Assembly: GCA_017450435.1 (NCBI GenBank) | Contig: JAFSTO010000075.1 | Location: 1 to 64,000 of the forward strand | Source of the DNA: Paludibacteraceae bacterium | GTDB lineage: Bacteria > Bacteroidota > Bacteroidia > Bacteroidales > Paludibacteraceae | Length of the DNA: 64,000 bases | Reading direction: 5' to 3' | Shown here: positions 18,017 through 26,600 of the stretch, in pieces | How positions within the stretch are numbered: the first letter of the stretch is position 1 | How the letters are laid out: each line of letters starts with the position of its first letter | Program-made: the position numbers and the translations under genes | Notes under the pieces: generated by a model | Told to the model about the DNA's origin: nothing | The model's database searches: none | The model's input: the letters and a program-made list of their open reading frames with translations, nothing else

Positions 18017-20743
18017 TTAGCGAATCTCGGAGCCGAGAGCGTTGAAAATCTTGCCGTCACGGAGGATCAGTACCTGACCGTCACGGATCACCTTCTCAAC
18101 CTTGACAGCAGCCTCTGCGTTCTCAAGAGCAGTGGGGAGGGAGAACACGGTCTCGATGGTAACATCTTCAGCGGGCATCTCGAAGGTAATAGCAGCGCCC
18201 GGAGCGGACTGATGGATCTCAGTGCCGTTTACGGTGCAGCTCATTACGATGTAACCCTCTGCGGGAGTGAGGGTCAACTCTACTTCCTCGCCCGGGATAC
18301 CCAGCTTGAACGGAGCTGCTACAGTACCGTTCTCTGCCTCTGCGCAGTTGATTGCGAACAACTCAGGAGCCTGGAGTTCTTCACCAATCATAATCTGCTG
18401 GAAGACAACGGCATTGCCGTCCATCATCTTGATGCTGATGAGTTCGTCTGCCTCACCTGCTGTGTGGGTGTACACCTTATCGGTGATTACCATCTCGGCA
18501 TATTCGCCACCGTTGATAGAGACGTTCGGAGTCTTCTTGATCTCGCCGAACTTGATGGTTACGGTATTGCCGGCTGCCAAGCGGAAGTTGAGCAGCGCAC
18601 CATTCTGTTTAACTTTCAGACCCAGATAAGCGTAGTTGCGCAGACCGTCATCTTTTACGCCGAGAGAGTCAAGCGAACCTGTGATATTGCTTGCGTAGCC
18701 GAGTGTGCCGAGCTGAGCGATGATGCCGTAGCCCTTACCGTTCTCCATTACGGCTTTTTCGATATTGATGGACTCGGCGTACTTGTTCTCGAATTTCGCA
18801 TAATAGGTAGTAGCCTCATCAATGACCTCTGCAGCCATGTCCGCTACAGCGTGCTCGTCAGCGAGGTCGGCGTTGCTGTACCAGCCCAAGAAGGTCGCCA
18901 GGTTCTTGCTCTGGTATTGTGCATACTCAGCAGGGTTGCCGTTAACGGCTACGTTCTCCGTACCGAGAACCGTCTCGCCGTCCATGTAGGTAACCACAAA
19001 GGAAGTGGCCTTCGCCAAATTGATGGTATAGGTGTTCTCGCCAATAGTAGCTTGTGCTTGCCATTCGCCTTCAACCTCAGTAGCAGTAACCTTGATGCTA
19101 TCGTTGGTGCTTACCGGCTCGGTCTCGCCCTCATAGTATGTATCGCTGTGCTTAACGAAAGTAACTACCGGAGCGTTAACATAAGAGGTGAGGATTGTAA
19201 AGGTACCTTCGTTAATCAGGTGAGTTACAAAGGAGGAAGGCAATGCCTCGCCATCAATAGTTGCTCCTACGAGAGTAACGTCTGCGTGATCAACAGCCTT
19301 CGGACGGATAACGGAGACAGAGGTGAAGGTCGGATTCCATTTGTAAGTAGCATCATCAGCGTCACGTACAAAATAGAGAGAAGTCAAACCGTTAGCGGCT
19401 GCGGGGAGAACGATCCTGTACTCCAAAGCATCAGAAGTCTCAGTCGCCAGATAGAGCAAGGTCTCTTTGTTCTTGTCAGCGAACAAGCACGGATAGTTCT
19501 GTCCATTAGCAGACAGATTGATAACTACGGTGTCGCCCTCAGCGAAAGCGCCTTTGGCAAGTGTGAAACCGAAGTATTTTCCTTTATCCATTTTCTTGTT
19601 GGAAGAAAGGTTGGCATCGGCTGTACCGCCAAGGATACCTGTTACGGTTGCAGCCGTACCGCTGGTCAATTCAACTTTGATAATCTCGCCGCTTACATTG
19701 GAAGCGGTCAGCACTTTAGCCTCAGAAGCAATCCACTCGTCAGCAGCGTTGAACTTGTTGCGGGCACTGCAGACGATGCTATACTCACCGGCAGCTGCAG
19801 GCGTAAAGATAAACTCTGCTGCATTGGTGTTTGCGTCAACGCCGTTTACAGTCCATGCGTAGTCACTTGCGTTCTCAGCGGTAGCGGTGAAAGTAACAGC
19901 CTCGCCTACATAAGCTGTAGCCGGACCGTCAACAGTAACTTCGGTAACCGGAGTCGCCTCGTTAATGAGGATGGTATCGCTTAAATCAGCGGCGCAATAG
20001 CCACCTCCCGCACCGACAGTCATATGCATAACGAACTGTCCGGCATTCAAAACGGTGATGTTGCCGGATGTGAAAGTATAATCAGTATTTTCTACAGCGG
20101 GGGCACCATTAAGTGTATAAGTGGTGGTCAGATCGCCGCCGCTTTGGGAACCAAAATTATAGCTAAACTGTTCGCCTACATATGCAGTAGATTTGGTGAA
20201 TGCCAAATGTGCTTGAGGATCGTTGCAAGTCTCACCCTTGATAAGTTTAACGGCATATACATTAAAATCCTGATCGTCACTACCTGTTGTACCATGCAGG
20301 AAAATAGAATAAGCCGTGTTAGCGTCTAAATCAACAGTAGTGAAGTATGTATTAGCCGCACCTGTTCCAATGAGTGTACCAGTTGCAGAACCATCTTTTA
20401 ATTCTACATAACGGCTGGAGTGCTTCTCATGGTAAACAATAATCTGTGAACATCCTTCAATAGTAACGGTAATGTTCTTTCCTTTGCCGTTACCTTTTAC
20501 GGAAAAACAAGGCACGTTAGAAGAAGTTGCCTCGCCGTTGTTGTTCGGGTCACCTGCTTTTTTCGAATTGGTAGAAGCTGTGCCGCCCCATGCAATAGCA
20601 GCATGATTGGAATACCCTGCATCAGCGGCATTTGCCTCATAGACGGTATTGAGGATAATTACCTCGTCCGCCGTTGGAGCGTACGCTGCCCACAAACTGA
20701 AACTTGCTAATGCAGCAACAGCTAATGTGAATAATTTTTTCAT
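18017..20743 (-). CDS. secreted modular protein with Ig/PKD-like and InlB B-repeat domains
   Basis: 908 residues. Signal peptide MKKLFTLAVAALASFSLWAA is followed by a carbohydrate-binding-like beta domain (about 22-170), Ig/PKD-like domains (about 175-350; PATAYVGEAVTFTATAENAS), a second beta region, an InlB/Listeria-Bacteroides B-repeat (about 575-650; FLGWYSNADLADEHAV ending TTYYAKF) and further beta structure (SINGGEYAEMVI). The C-terminus (VIRDGQVLILRDGKIFNALG) is the short sorting tail found on many Bacteroidales T9SS cargo proteins. No catalytic motif was recognised; adhesion or ligand binding is the likely job. Its own promoter lies about 75 bases upstream (20818-20848). Codon use is biased and even. 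A 674-codon open frame antisense to it is a by-product of that. Confidence 0.85.
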   Translation of the reverse strand: MKKLFTLAVAALASFSLWAAYAPTADEVIILNTVYEANAADAGYSNHAAIAWGGTASTNSKKAGDPNNNGEATSSNVPCFSVKGNGKGKNITVTIEGCSQIIVYHEKHSSRYVELKDGSATGTLIGTGAANTYFTTVDLDANTAYSIFLHGTTGSDDQDFNVYAVKLIKGETCNDPQAHLAFTKSTAYVGEQFSYNFGSQSGGDLTTTYTLNGAPAVENTDYTFTSGNITVLNAGQFVMHMTVGAGGGYCAADLSDTILINEATPVTEVTVDGPATAYVGEAVTFTATAENASDYAWTVNGVDANTNAAEFIFTPAAAGEYSIVCSARNKFNAADEWIASEAKVLTASNVSGEIIKVELTSGTAATVTGILGGTADANLSSNKKMDKGKYFGFTLAKGAFAEGDTVVINLSANGQNYPCLFADKNKETLLYLATETSDALEYRIVLPAAANGLTSLYFVRDADDATYKWNPTFTSVSVIRPKAVDHADVTLVGATIDGEALPSSFVTHLINEGTFTILTSYVNAPVVTFVKHSDTYYEGETEPVSTNDSIKVTATEVEGEWQAQATIGENTYTINLAKATSFVVTYMDGETVLGTENVAVNGNPAEYAQYQSKNLATFLGWYSNADLADEHAVADMAAEVIDEATTYYAKFENKYAESINIEKAVMENGKGYGIIAQLGTLGYASNITGSLDSLGVKDDGLRNYAYLGLKVKQNGALLNFRLAAGNTVTIKFGEIKKTPNVSINGGEYAEMVITDKVYTHTAGEADELISIKMMDGNAVVFQQIMIGEELQAPELFAINCAEAENGTVAAPFKLGIPGEEVELTLTPAEGYIVMSCTVNGTEIHQSAPGAAITFEMPAEDVTIETVFSLPTALENAEAAVKVEKVIRDGQVLILRDGKIFNALGSEIR

Positions 20744-20817
20744 TTTTTTTAGTGTTTTTAAATTTAAACTTTATTAGTAATATGGTGTTTTGCAATATTT
20801 TTTATATAAAAACTCTG

Positions 20818-20848
20818 CAAAATTACAATTTTTAGTTAACATACGCAA
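20818..20848 (-). promoter_or_regulatory. Bacteroidetes-type promoter of the 908-residue gene
   Basis: On the minus strand a -7 box TAATTTTG (20818-20825) is preceded, after 20 bases, by TTG (20846-20848). This fits the Bacteroidetes consensus TTTG, about 19-20 bases, TAnnTTTG. Transcription would start near 20811, leaving a leader of about 68 bases. Confidence 0.65.
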
Positions 20849-20924
20849 GCGAATTGATTGTTTAAATTACATTTTTAGAAAAATTATCCAAATGTTTTTT
20901 TGCATCATATACCACACCATCGTA

Positions 20925-20961
20925 CCGCCCAAGTGTAGGGATTGTATTTTTTACTGTCTCT
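20925..20961 (+). repeat. palindromic repeat element, copy 1 (decayed)
   Basis: A 37-base stretch starting CCGCCCAAGTGTAG and ending GTCTCT. It matches 32 of 37 positions of the copy at 23185-23221 on the other side of htpG. Both contain GTATTTTTTA in the middle. The mismatches break the hairpin seen in copy 2. Confidence 0.75.
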
Positions 20962-20972
20962 CCCGGACATCT

Positions 20973-20987
20973 CTGCCAAAATGTCAG
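20973..20987 (+). promoter_or_regulatory. palindromic operator-like site upstream of htpG
   Basis: CTGCCAAAATGTCAG is a palindrome of the form CTGnCA-N3-TGnCAG, 118 bases before the htpG start and 11 bases before the -24/-12-like element. Sites of this shape precede stress genes in Bacteroidetes as I recall, but the regulator is not identified here. Confidence 0.45.
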
Positions 20988-20997
20988 TTGCGGGTGC

Positions 20998-21016
20998 TTT
21001 GGCATATTATTTGGCA
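20998..21016 (+). promoter_or_regulatory. possible sigma-54-like promoter of htpG
   Basis: TTTGGCATATTATTTGGCA contains a TTGGCA (-24-like) and a TTTGGCA (-12-like) element. The GG to GC distance is one base longer than the strict sigma-54 spacing, so this is tentative. No TAnnTTTG box with a proper -33 partner is visible in front of htpG, which leaves this as the best promoter candidate. Confidence 0.3.
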
Positions 21017-21104
21017 ACCAACAATGGGACGCGTATTTCTTCACGTGGATAAATCATTTATCACTTATAGTAAGTAAAAGAATAACAAAACAACATATAT
21101 AACT

Positions 21105-23135
21105 ATGGCACAAGGTAATATCGGAGTAACCTCCACTAACATTTTTCCTGTAATCAAGAAGTTTCTTTATAGTGACCACGAGATTTTTCTCCGTGAGTTG
21201 GTCAGCAACGCCGTTGATGCTACGCAGAAGCTGAAGACTCTCGCTTCCGTAGGTGAGTTCAAAGGCGAGACCGGCGACTTGAAGGTTTATATCACCATTG
21301 ACAAGAAGAAAAAGACCCTCACTGTAACCGACAGAGGCATCGGTATGACTGCCGATGAGGTGGATAAGTACATCAATCAGATAGCTTTCTCCGGCGCGGA
21401 GGAGTTTGTGAACAAGTATAAAGACAACGCTGCTGCTATTATTGGTCATTTCGGTCTGGGGTTCTATTCCTCATTCATGGTGGCAGACAAGGTGGAAATA
21501 TTCTCGCAGTCGTATAAGGATGACGCAAAGGCTGTTCACTGGTCATGTGAGGGTAACCCTGAGTATAACATGGAGGATACTATCAAAGCAGACCGCGGCA
21601 CCGATATTGTTTTGCACATCGGGGCGGACTTTGAAGAGTACCTCGAAGACTCGAAGATTGAGGGGCTGCTGAAGAAATACTGTCGTTTCCTGCCTGTAGA
21701 GATTGTTTTCGGCAAGAAGAAAGAGTGGAAAGACGGCAAGCAGGTGGAAACAGACGAGGACAATGTTATCAACTACGTCAACCCTGCTTGGACACGTCAG
21801 CCACAAGACCTCAAGGAGGAGGACTATAAGGAGTTCTATCACCAACTATATCCTGAGCAGTTCGAAGAGCCGCTGTTCCATATCCACCTCAATGTGGACT
21901 ATCCTTTCCACTTGACGGGTATTCTGTATTTCCCGAAGATAAAGAACAACCTTGATGTGCGCCGCAATAAGATTCAACTCTATTGCAACCAGGTGTTCGT
22001 TACCGACGAGGTGGAGAATATAGTGCCGGAGTATCTTACTCTGCTTCATGGTGTTATTGACTCGCCGGATATTCCGCTCAACGTCAGTCGCTCGTATCTG
22101 CAGTCCGACCGGAACGTGAAGAAGATATCGTCGCATATCACCAAGAAAGTGGCAGACAAACTCTTCGAACTATATCGTGACAACAAAGAAGATTTCGAGC
22201 AGAAATGGCAGGATATAAAGCTCTTTATTCAGTTTGGTATGCTTTCCGACGAGCGTTTCTACGAGCGTGCTACCAAGTTTGCCCTCGTTAAGAACGTAAG
22301 CGGCGAATACAATACTCTTTCGGAGTATATCGATAAGGTAAAAGAGGCGCAGACCGACAAGGACGGCAACATCGTTATTCTTTACACTCAGGACCCAGAC
22401 GCCAACTACACCCATATCGAGCATGCCAAAGCCAAAGGGTACGATGTGCTGCTTATGGACGGCGAGCTGGATGTGCACTATATATCGCAGGCTGAGCAGA
22501 AATACGAAGGTGAGGAGAAAGACGGCAAGAAGGCAATGCTACGTTTTGCCCGTGTGGACTCCGACCTCTTGGAGAACCTTATCCGCAAGGACGATGCGCA
22601 GAAGGTGGAGCTGACTGATGAGCAGAAAGAAGGGTTGCGCAAGGCTTTCGAGGCACAACTGCCGAAGGGTGCTGACGACCCTGCTGCCAAACTTAATTAC
22701 TACGTCACCTTCGAGGCGGCTTCTGCTGACGCATTGCCTGTCTTCCTTGTGCAGAACGAGTTTATGCGCCGTATGCGTGAGATGTCGGCTCACCAGCAAG
22801 GTTTGTCGTTCTACGGGCAGATGCCGGAGCAGTACAACCTCGTTATCAATACTTCGCACCCGCTCGTGCAGTCGCTTGTCAGCGAAATGACTTCGGAGAC
22901 GGTGCTCGAACCGAAAGAGAAGAAAAACGAACAAGCGAAATCTGATGAATCGAATAAATCTGAGGCGTCAGACAGCTCTGCTGCTGAGGAGATGGTGGAA
23001 AAAACCGTTTGGACTCTTGCCGGGCACGACGACAGGATAGCCGAATTGGTTGACCTCGCCTTCCTTGCTTCCGGCAAACTGAAGGGCGAAGCGCTCTCGA
23101 AGTTCGTCAATCGCTCGCTCGAGTTACTTAAGTAA
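21105..23135 (+). CDS. htpG: molecular chaperone HtpG (Hsp90)
   Basis: 676 residues. HtpG is the cytosolic bacterial Hsp90, an ATP-driven dimeric chaperone for client maturation and stress. The GHKL ATPase domain is at the N-terminus: Glu31 and Asn35 in RELVSNAVDA, Asp76 in TDRGIGMT, and the lid/glycine motif GHFGLGFYSSFMVADKVEI at about 125-143. The middle domain has the catalytic-loop region SRSYLQSDRNVKKI (about 335). The C-terminal dimerisation domain ends SLELLK. An acidic, Ser-rich linker (about 604-630; KSDESNKSEASDSSAAEEM) is inserted near the C-terminus and is probably disordered. The gene is monocistronic: intergenic regions with repeats lie on both sides and a strong hairpin with a T6 run follows. 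A palindrome and a -24/-12-like element upstream suggest stress control. Confidence 0.98.
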   Translation: MAQGNIGVTSTNIFPVIKKFLYSDHEIFLRELVSNAVDATQKLKTLASVGEFKGETGDLKVYITIDKKKKTLTVTDRGIGMTADEVDKYINQIAFSGAEEFVNKYKDNAAAIIGHFGLGFYSSFMVADKVEIFSQSYKDDAKAVHWSCEGNPEYNMEDTIKADRGTDIVLHIGADFEEYLEDSKIEGLLKKYCRFLPVEIVFGKKKEWKDGKQVETDEDNVINYVNPAWTRQPQDLKEEDYKEFYHQLYPEQFEEPLFHIHLNVDYPFHLTGILYFPKIKNNLDVRRNKIQLYCNQVFVTDEVENIVPEYLTLLHGVIDSPDIPLNVSRSYLQSDRNVKKISSHITKKVADKLFELYRDNKEDFEQKWQDIKLFIQFGMLSDERFYERATKFALVKNVSGEYNTLSEYIDKVKEAQTDKDGNIVILYTQDPDANYTHIEHAKAKGYDVLLMDGELDVHYISQAEQKYEGEEKDGKKAMLRFARVDSDLLENLIRKDDAQKVELTDEQKEGLRKAFEAQLPKGADDPAAKLNYYVTFEAASADALPVFLVQNEFMRRMREMSAHQQGLSFYGQMPEQYNLVINTSHPLVQSLVSEMTSETVLEPKEKKNEQAKSDESNKSEASDSSAAEEMVEKTVWTLAGHDDRIAELVDLAFLASGKLKGEALSKFVNRSLELLK

Positions 23136-23160
23136 GCGCCACCCGCATCAACATCACAAT

Positions 23161-23212
23161 TACCGTCTCTACACGACAGGACAACCGCCCAAGTGTAGAG
23201 ACGGTATTTTTT
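23161..23212 (+). terminator. htpG terminator hairpin within a palindromic repeat
   Basis: TACCGTCTCTACAC (23161-23174) pairs perfectly over 14 bases with GTGTAGAGACGGTA (23193-23206), followed at once by six T. A third arm CGTCTCTACAC (23215-23225) can instead pair with the middle arm, so two mutually exclusive hairpins are possible. Termination 26 bases after the htpG stop is the simplest role. Confidence 0.8.
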
Positions 23213-23221
23213 ATCGTCTCT
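23185..23221 (+). repeat. palindromic repeat element, copy 2
   Basis: This is the partner of the copy at 20925-20961 (32 of 37 identical). It overlaps the terminator hairpin, and the GTAGAGACG core is present three times here in alternating orientation. The two copies lie about 2.26 kb apart, one on each side of htpG. Confidence 0.75.
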
Positions 23222-23299
23222 ACACGCTAATCACGCTCTTTGTAATCTCTAAAATATCAATCATGACTACGAGCTTGCTGTGTATATTTATACAAAAAG

Positions 23300-23330
23300 T
23301 TATTAAAACGGCGTATATGCTATCAAAATG
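23300..23330 (+). promoter_or_regulatory. conserved upstream element, copy A
   Basis: TTATTAAAACG, ten bases, then TATCAAAATG. The same arrangement with one change in the first half occurs at 42510-42540 ahead of the 3737-residue gene. The distance from the end of the element to the -7 box is 75 bases here and 64 there, a difference of 11 bases (one helical turn). This suggests an activator site. Confidence 0.5.
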
Positions 23331-23381
23331 TAAAGTAAACTTATCATTTTTTAACTTTTTGAAAGTTTTTCGCACGATTTG

Positions 23382-23413
23382 TTTGTGAGTTTGAAATGTT
23401 TTTCGTAATTTTG
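23382..23413 (+). promoter_or_regulatory. Bacteroidetes-type promoter of the 2725-residue gene
   Basis: TTTG (23382-23385), 20 bases, TAATTTTG (23406-23413). Transcription should begin near 23420, giving a leader of about 188 bases before the ATG at 23608. Confidence 0.75.
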
Positions 23414-23607
23414 CCCGAAATTCGGTTTTTTGGATAAAAAGTTTTCTTATGATAGAAAAGAGTAAAGAAAACTGAAAGATGAGAAAAGATGCTGTATGTG
23501 TTGTTAGAAACGATAGATGCCGCCTATAATAAATATCGTCAATGGTTGTTTCTACGCACGGATATTGAGGCTTAACAACGAAGTTTTAACCAAAACCTAT
23601 TATAATT

Positions 23608-26600
23608 ATGAAAAAACGTTTACTTAGTTATGTGTTCAGTTGTCTGGCACTTGCCATCGGGCTGTTAAGTCCGACTGCATTGCGTGCAGATGAACTGACA
23701 GTAAATGACGGAGCAACAGGGACAAATAAATATCTCCCTGTTTATGGCATGTATGTTGATGCGTACGGCAGTCATCAGCAGACAATGTATTTAGCCTCAG
23801 AATTGGAGGATATAGGTGTTGGAGGTACTATTTCCTCTCTTACATTCTATTTATCCGGCAGTGCTGCGGAAGAATGGAATGCCGGGCTTTCAGTTAAGTT
23901 GGAGGAAACGACTGCAAGTAGTTTGTCTTCCTCTTTTGTCGAGTTGACAAATCCTATTGAGGTGTATAATGGTACATCGTTGTCCGGAACAGGGACGCAG
24001 ATGGTCGTTAACTTTACTACTCCATATACCTATAATGGTGGTAACCTTGTTATAGACTTTCTTGTTGTATCCGCAGGTACTTGGAAATCGGCATCTTTCT
24101 ATGGTGATTCGTCAAAGAGTGGCATGGGTCGTTATAATACTGGCTCAGGTTCAGGAACAGCCCAAAATTTCCAACCCAAAGTTACATTCACTTATGAGCC
24201 CGGCGGAACGGTTTCTTGTCCTAGACCGAAGGCTCTGGCTGTTAGCAACATAGTCGATACCGGTGCTGACCTCTCGTGGACTGCCGGTGGCGAGGAGACA
24301 CAGTGGGCTGTGGTTCTTAAGTCCGGTGACAGCGTGGTGGACTCTACAGTTGTAAACTCGCCTTCTAAGCAACTGACCGGTTTGTCAGAAAAGACGAACT
24401 ATTCGGTATATGTGCGCGCTATATGCGGAGCTGAGGATATATCCAAGGCATCATCTACAGTCTCGTTCAAGACCACGGGAGCCGCTACTGCTCTGCCGTT
24501 CTCTACCGGCTTTGAGGATGATGCCGATAATAACAAATGGGATATAGTTAACGGATCAGCTACCAATAATTGGGTTATAGGTTCGGCTACCAACAACGGT
24601 GGTTCGAAGGCTTTGTATGTAAGTAAGGACGCTGGTACAAGCAATGAATACAATATTGGTTCTGCGAGCGTTGTGTGGGCATACCGTTTGTTTAACTTCA
24701 GCGAGGCAGGCGACTATAGCATCTCTTTCGATTGGCATGGTGTTGGTGAATCTACTTATGATGGAATGGCCATTTTCTTGATGCCTGCCACTTTCGAGCC
24801 TGTCGCTGCATCCAGTTCATCAGTATCGTTCGGCGGACTTGGCTTCTCAGCCAGCTCCTCAGCTATTACTCCAAGTGTGACAACAGCAGCAGCTAAGGGT
24901 GTGTTTGCATTGAAGGCTTCTGCCGATGCAACATATTCATGGTTTAACCAACAAAGCAGCTGGCTGGAAGGGCAGGCATGCTCTGTCTCGATAACTACAC
25001 CGGGCGCATATATCCTATGCTTCGGCTGGATGAATGATGGTTCTTACGGTACATCATCCCCGGCGGGAGCGATTGACAACCTTTCTATCAAGAAAAAAAC
25101 TTGTCCGGATGTCAATGGGCTGCATTTTGTGTCTTCAACGCTTAATACCGCTACTTTTGCATGGAGTAATAACGGCACTGCTGAGTTTGCACTGAAGGTT
25201 ATAAACGGTGCGGATACGTTGGTTAACACAACAGTTTCTGATACCGCATATACGATTACTTCTTTGGAGCCTAACTCGCATTATAACCTCGTTGTACTCT
25301 TGCGTGGTATATGTGGTGAGGACGATGAGTCTGACCTTTATCGTGCACCACTCTCGTTTGACACTGAATGCGAATTGGTGGAAATCAGCGGCGACACGCT
25401 CAGGTACGACTTCGAAAACGCTATCGTAAATAATAATCCGTTTACTCAGCCTTGTTGGCGTAATTGGGTAGTGGGTGACGACGAAGCAGCGGGACACTGG
25501 AGACGTTATACTTCATACGTTCACAGCGGCTCTTACGCCTTGTATCTGAATGCATACAGTACACGTCAAGACGCTATCGCACTGCCGCTTATCAGCATTC
25601 CTGAAGGCTTTGAGGTGCAGTTCTATGCGCGGAAGTCGTCGGCTTCTTATTCAGATTCGTTGTTCGTTTATTACAACAGCACGGCTCAGTCGCTTGAAGG
25701 AGCAGTATTGCTGGATACTATCGTGCTTAATGCAGCGTATGGCGATTCGCCGTATCGCTACAAGTTGCCGCGTAGTTTTGAAGGTTTGTATGTTATCTTC
25801 GTTGGTCATGGTGGCAGCTCCTACGGTTATATAGCCATTGACGATGTCTCGTTTAATGAGGCTCCTCAGTGTACGCCTGTCAGCAACATCGTGATTGGTG
25901 ATGTTACAACAAACTCTGCAACGTTCTCTTGGACACCGGGTGGCAATGAGTCGGCATGGGCTGTGACGGTGGATGGCGGCGATGAGTTTGCTGAAGAGCC
26001 GTACTTCACTATGGAAGGACTGGAGCCTAACACGGATTATGAGATAGAGGTGTCAGTTGTTGCTGACTGCGGTGATGAGATTATGTCCGAACCCCTCTTT
26101 AAGACTCTCAGTTTCAAAACCTCTTGCGAGGCTATCTCAGTGGATCCGTATGAGGAAGGGTTCGAGAGTTACGCCGGTACAACGTACAGCTCTAATGGTG
26201 TGGCACCCGACTGCTGGAATGTGTATTCAACAGGAACGATTCTGCCTCATGTTATCAATTCCGGCTCGTACTACTATGTTCATACCGGCGAAAAGGCTCT
26301 TACGTTCTATGGCAGTGGCAATTGCTACGCCGCTATGCCTCTGTTTGAGGAGCCGCTTAACACACTGCAACTCGGCTTCTGGTACAGGATGGAAAGCACA
26401 ACATACGGCACTCTTACATTAGGATATATAAAGGCAAACGACGTGGAGATGAACACCTTTACTCCTTTCGCCACGATTACCAGCGCGACTGTGATGACGT
26501 ATTCTGAACATTCGCTGGCAGCCCTGCCGGATGATGCTTATCGTTTGGTATTTAGGTGGTATTATAGTGGCCAGTACAGTTGCTGCATTGACGATGTCAC

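Larger units (their letters stand above)
20744..21104. other. 361-base divergent intergenic region
   Basis: This AT-rich gap separates the minus-strand 908-residue gene from htpG. It holds the minus-strand promoter (20818-20848), a decayed copy of the palindromic repeat (20925-20961), a CTGnCA-type palindrome (20973-20987) and a -24/-12-like element (20998-21016). I see no coding sequence in it. Confidence 0.7.
23136..23607. other. 472-base intergenic region before the 2725-residue gene
   Basis: From 5' to 3' it holds the htpG terminator within the second palindromic repeat copy (23161-23225), a conserved upstream element shared with the other giant gene (23300-23330), a consensus promoter (23382-23413) and a leader of about 190 bases. 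The leader contains a 16-codon frame (23479-23529, ATG to TAA) of unknown meaning. Confidence 0.7.

Noticed and set aside
17960-19984. 674-codon open frame on the plus strand
   Set aside because: It is fully antisense to the 908-residue gene, has no signal peptide or recognisable domain, and its composition is the reverse complement of a normal coding frame. The minus-strand gene has a promoter, signal peptide and sorting tail.
20925-23225. CRISPR array
   Set aside because: Only two distant copies plus inverted arms, no regular spacers and no cas gene.
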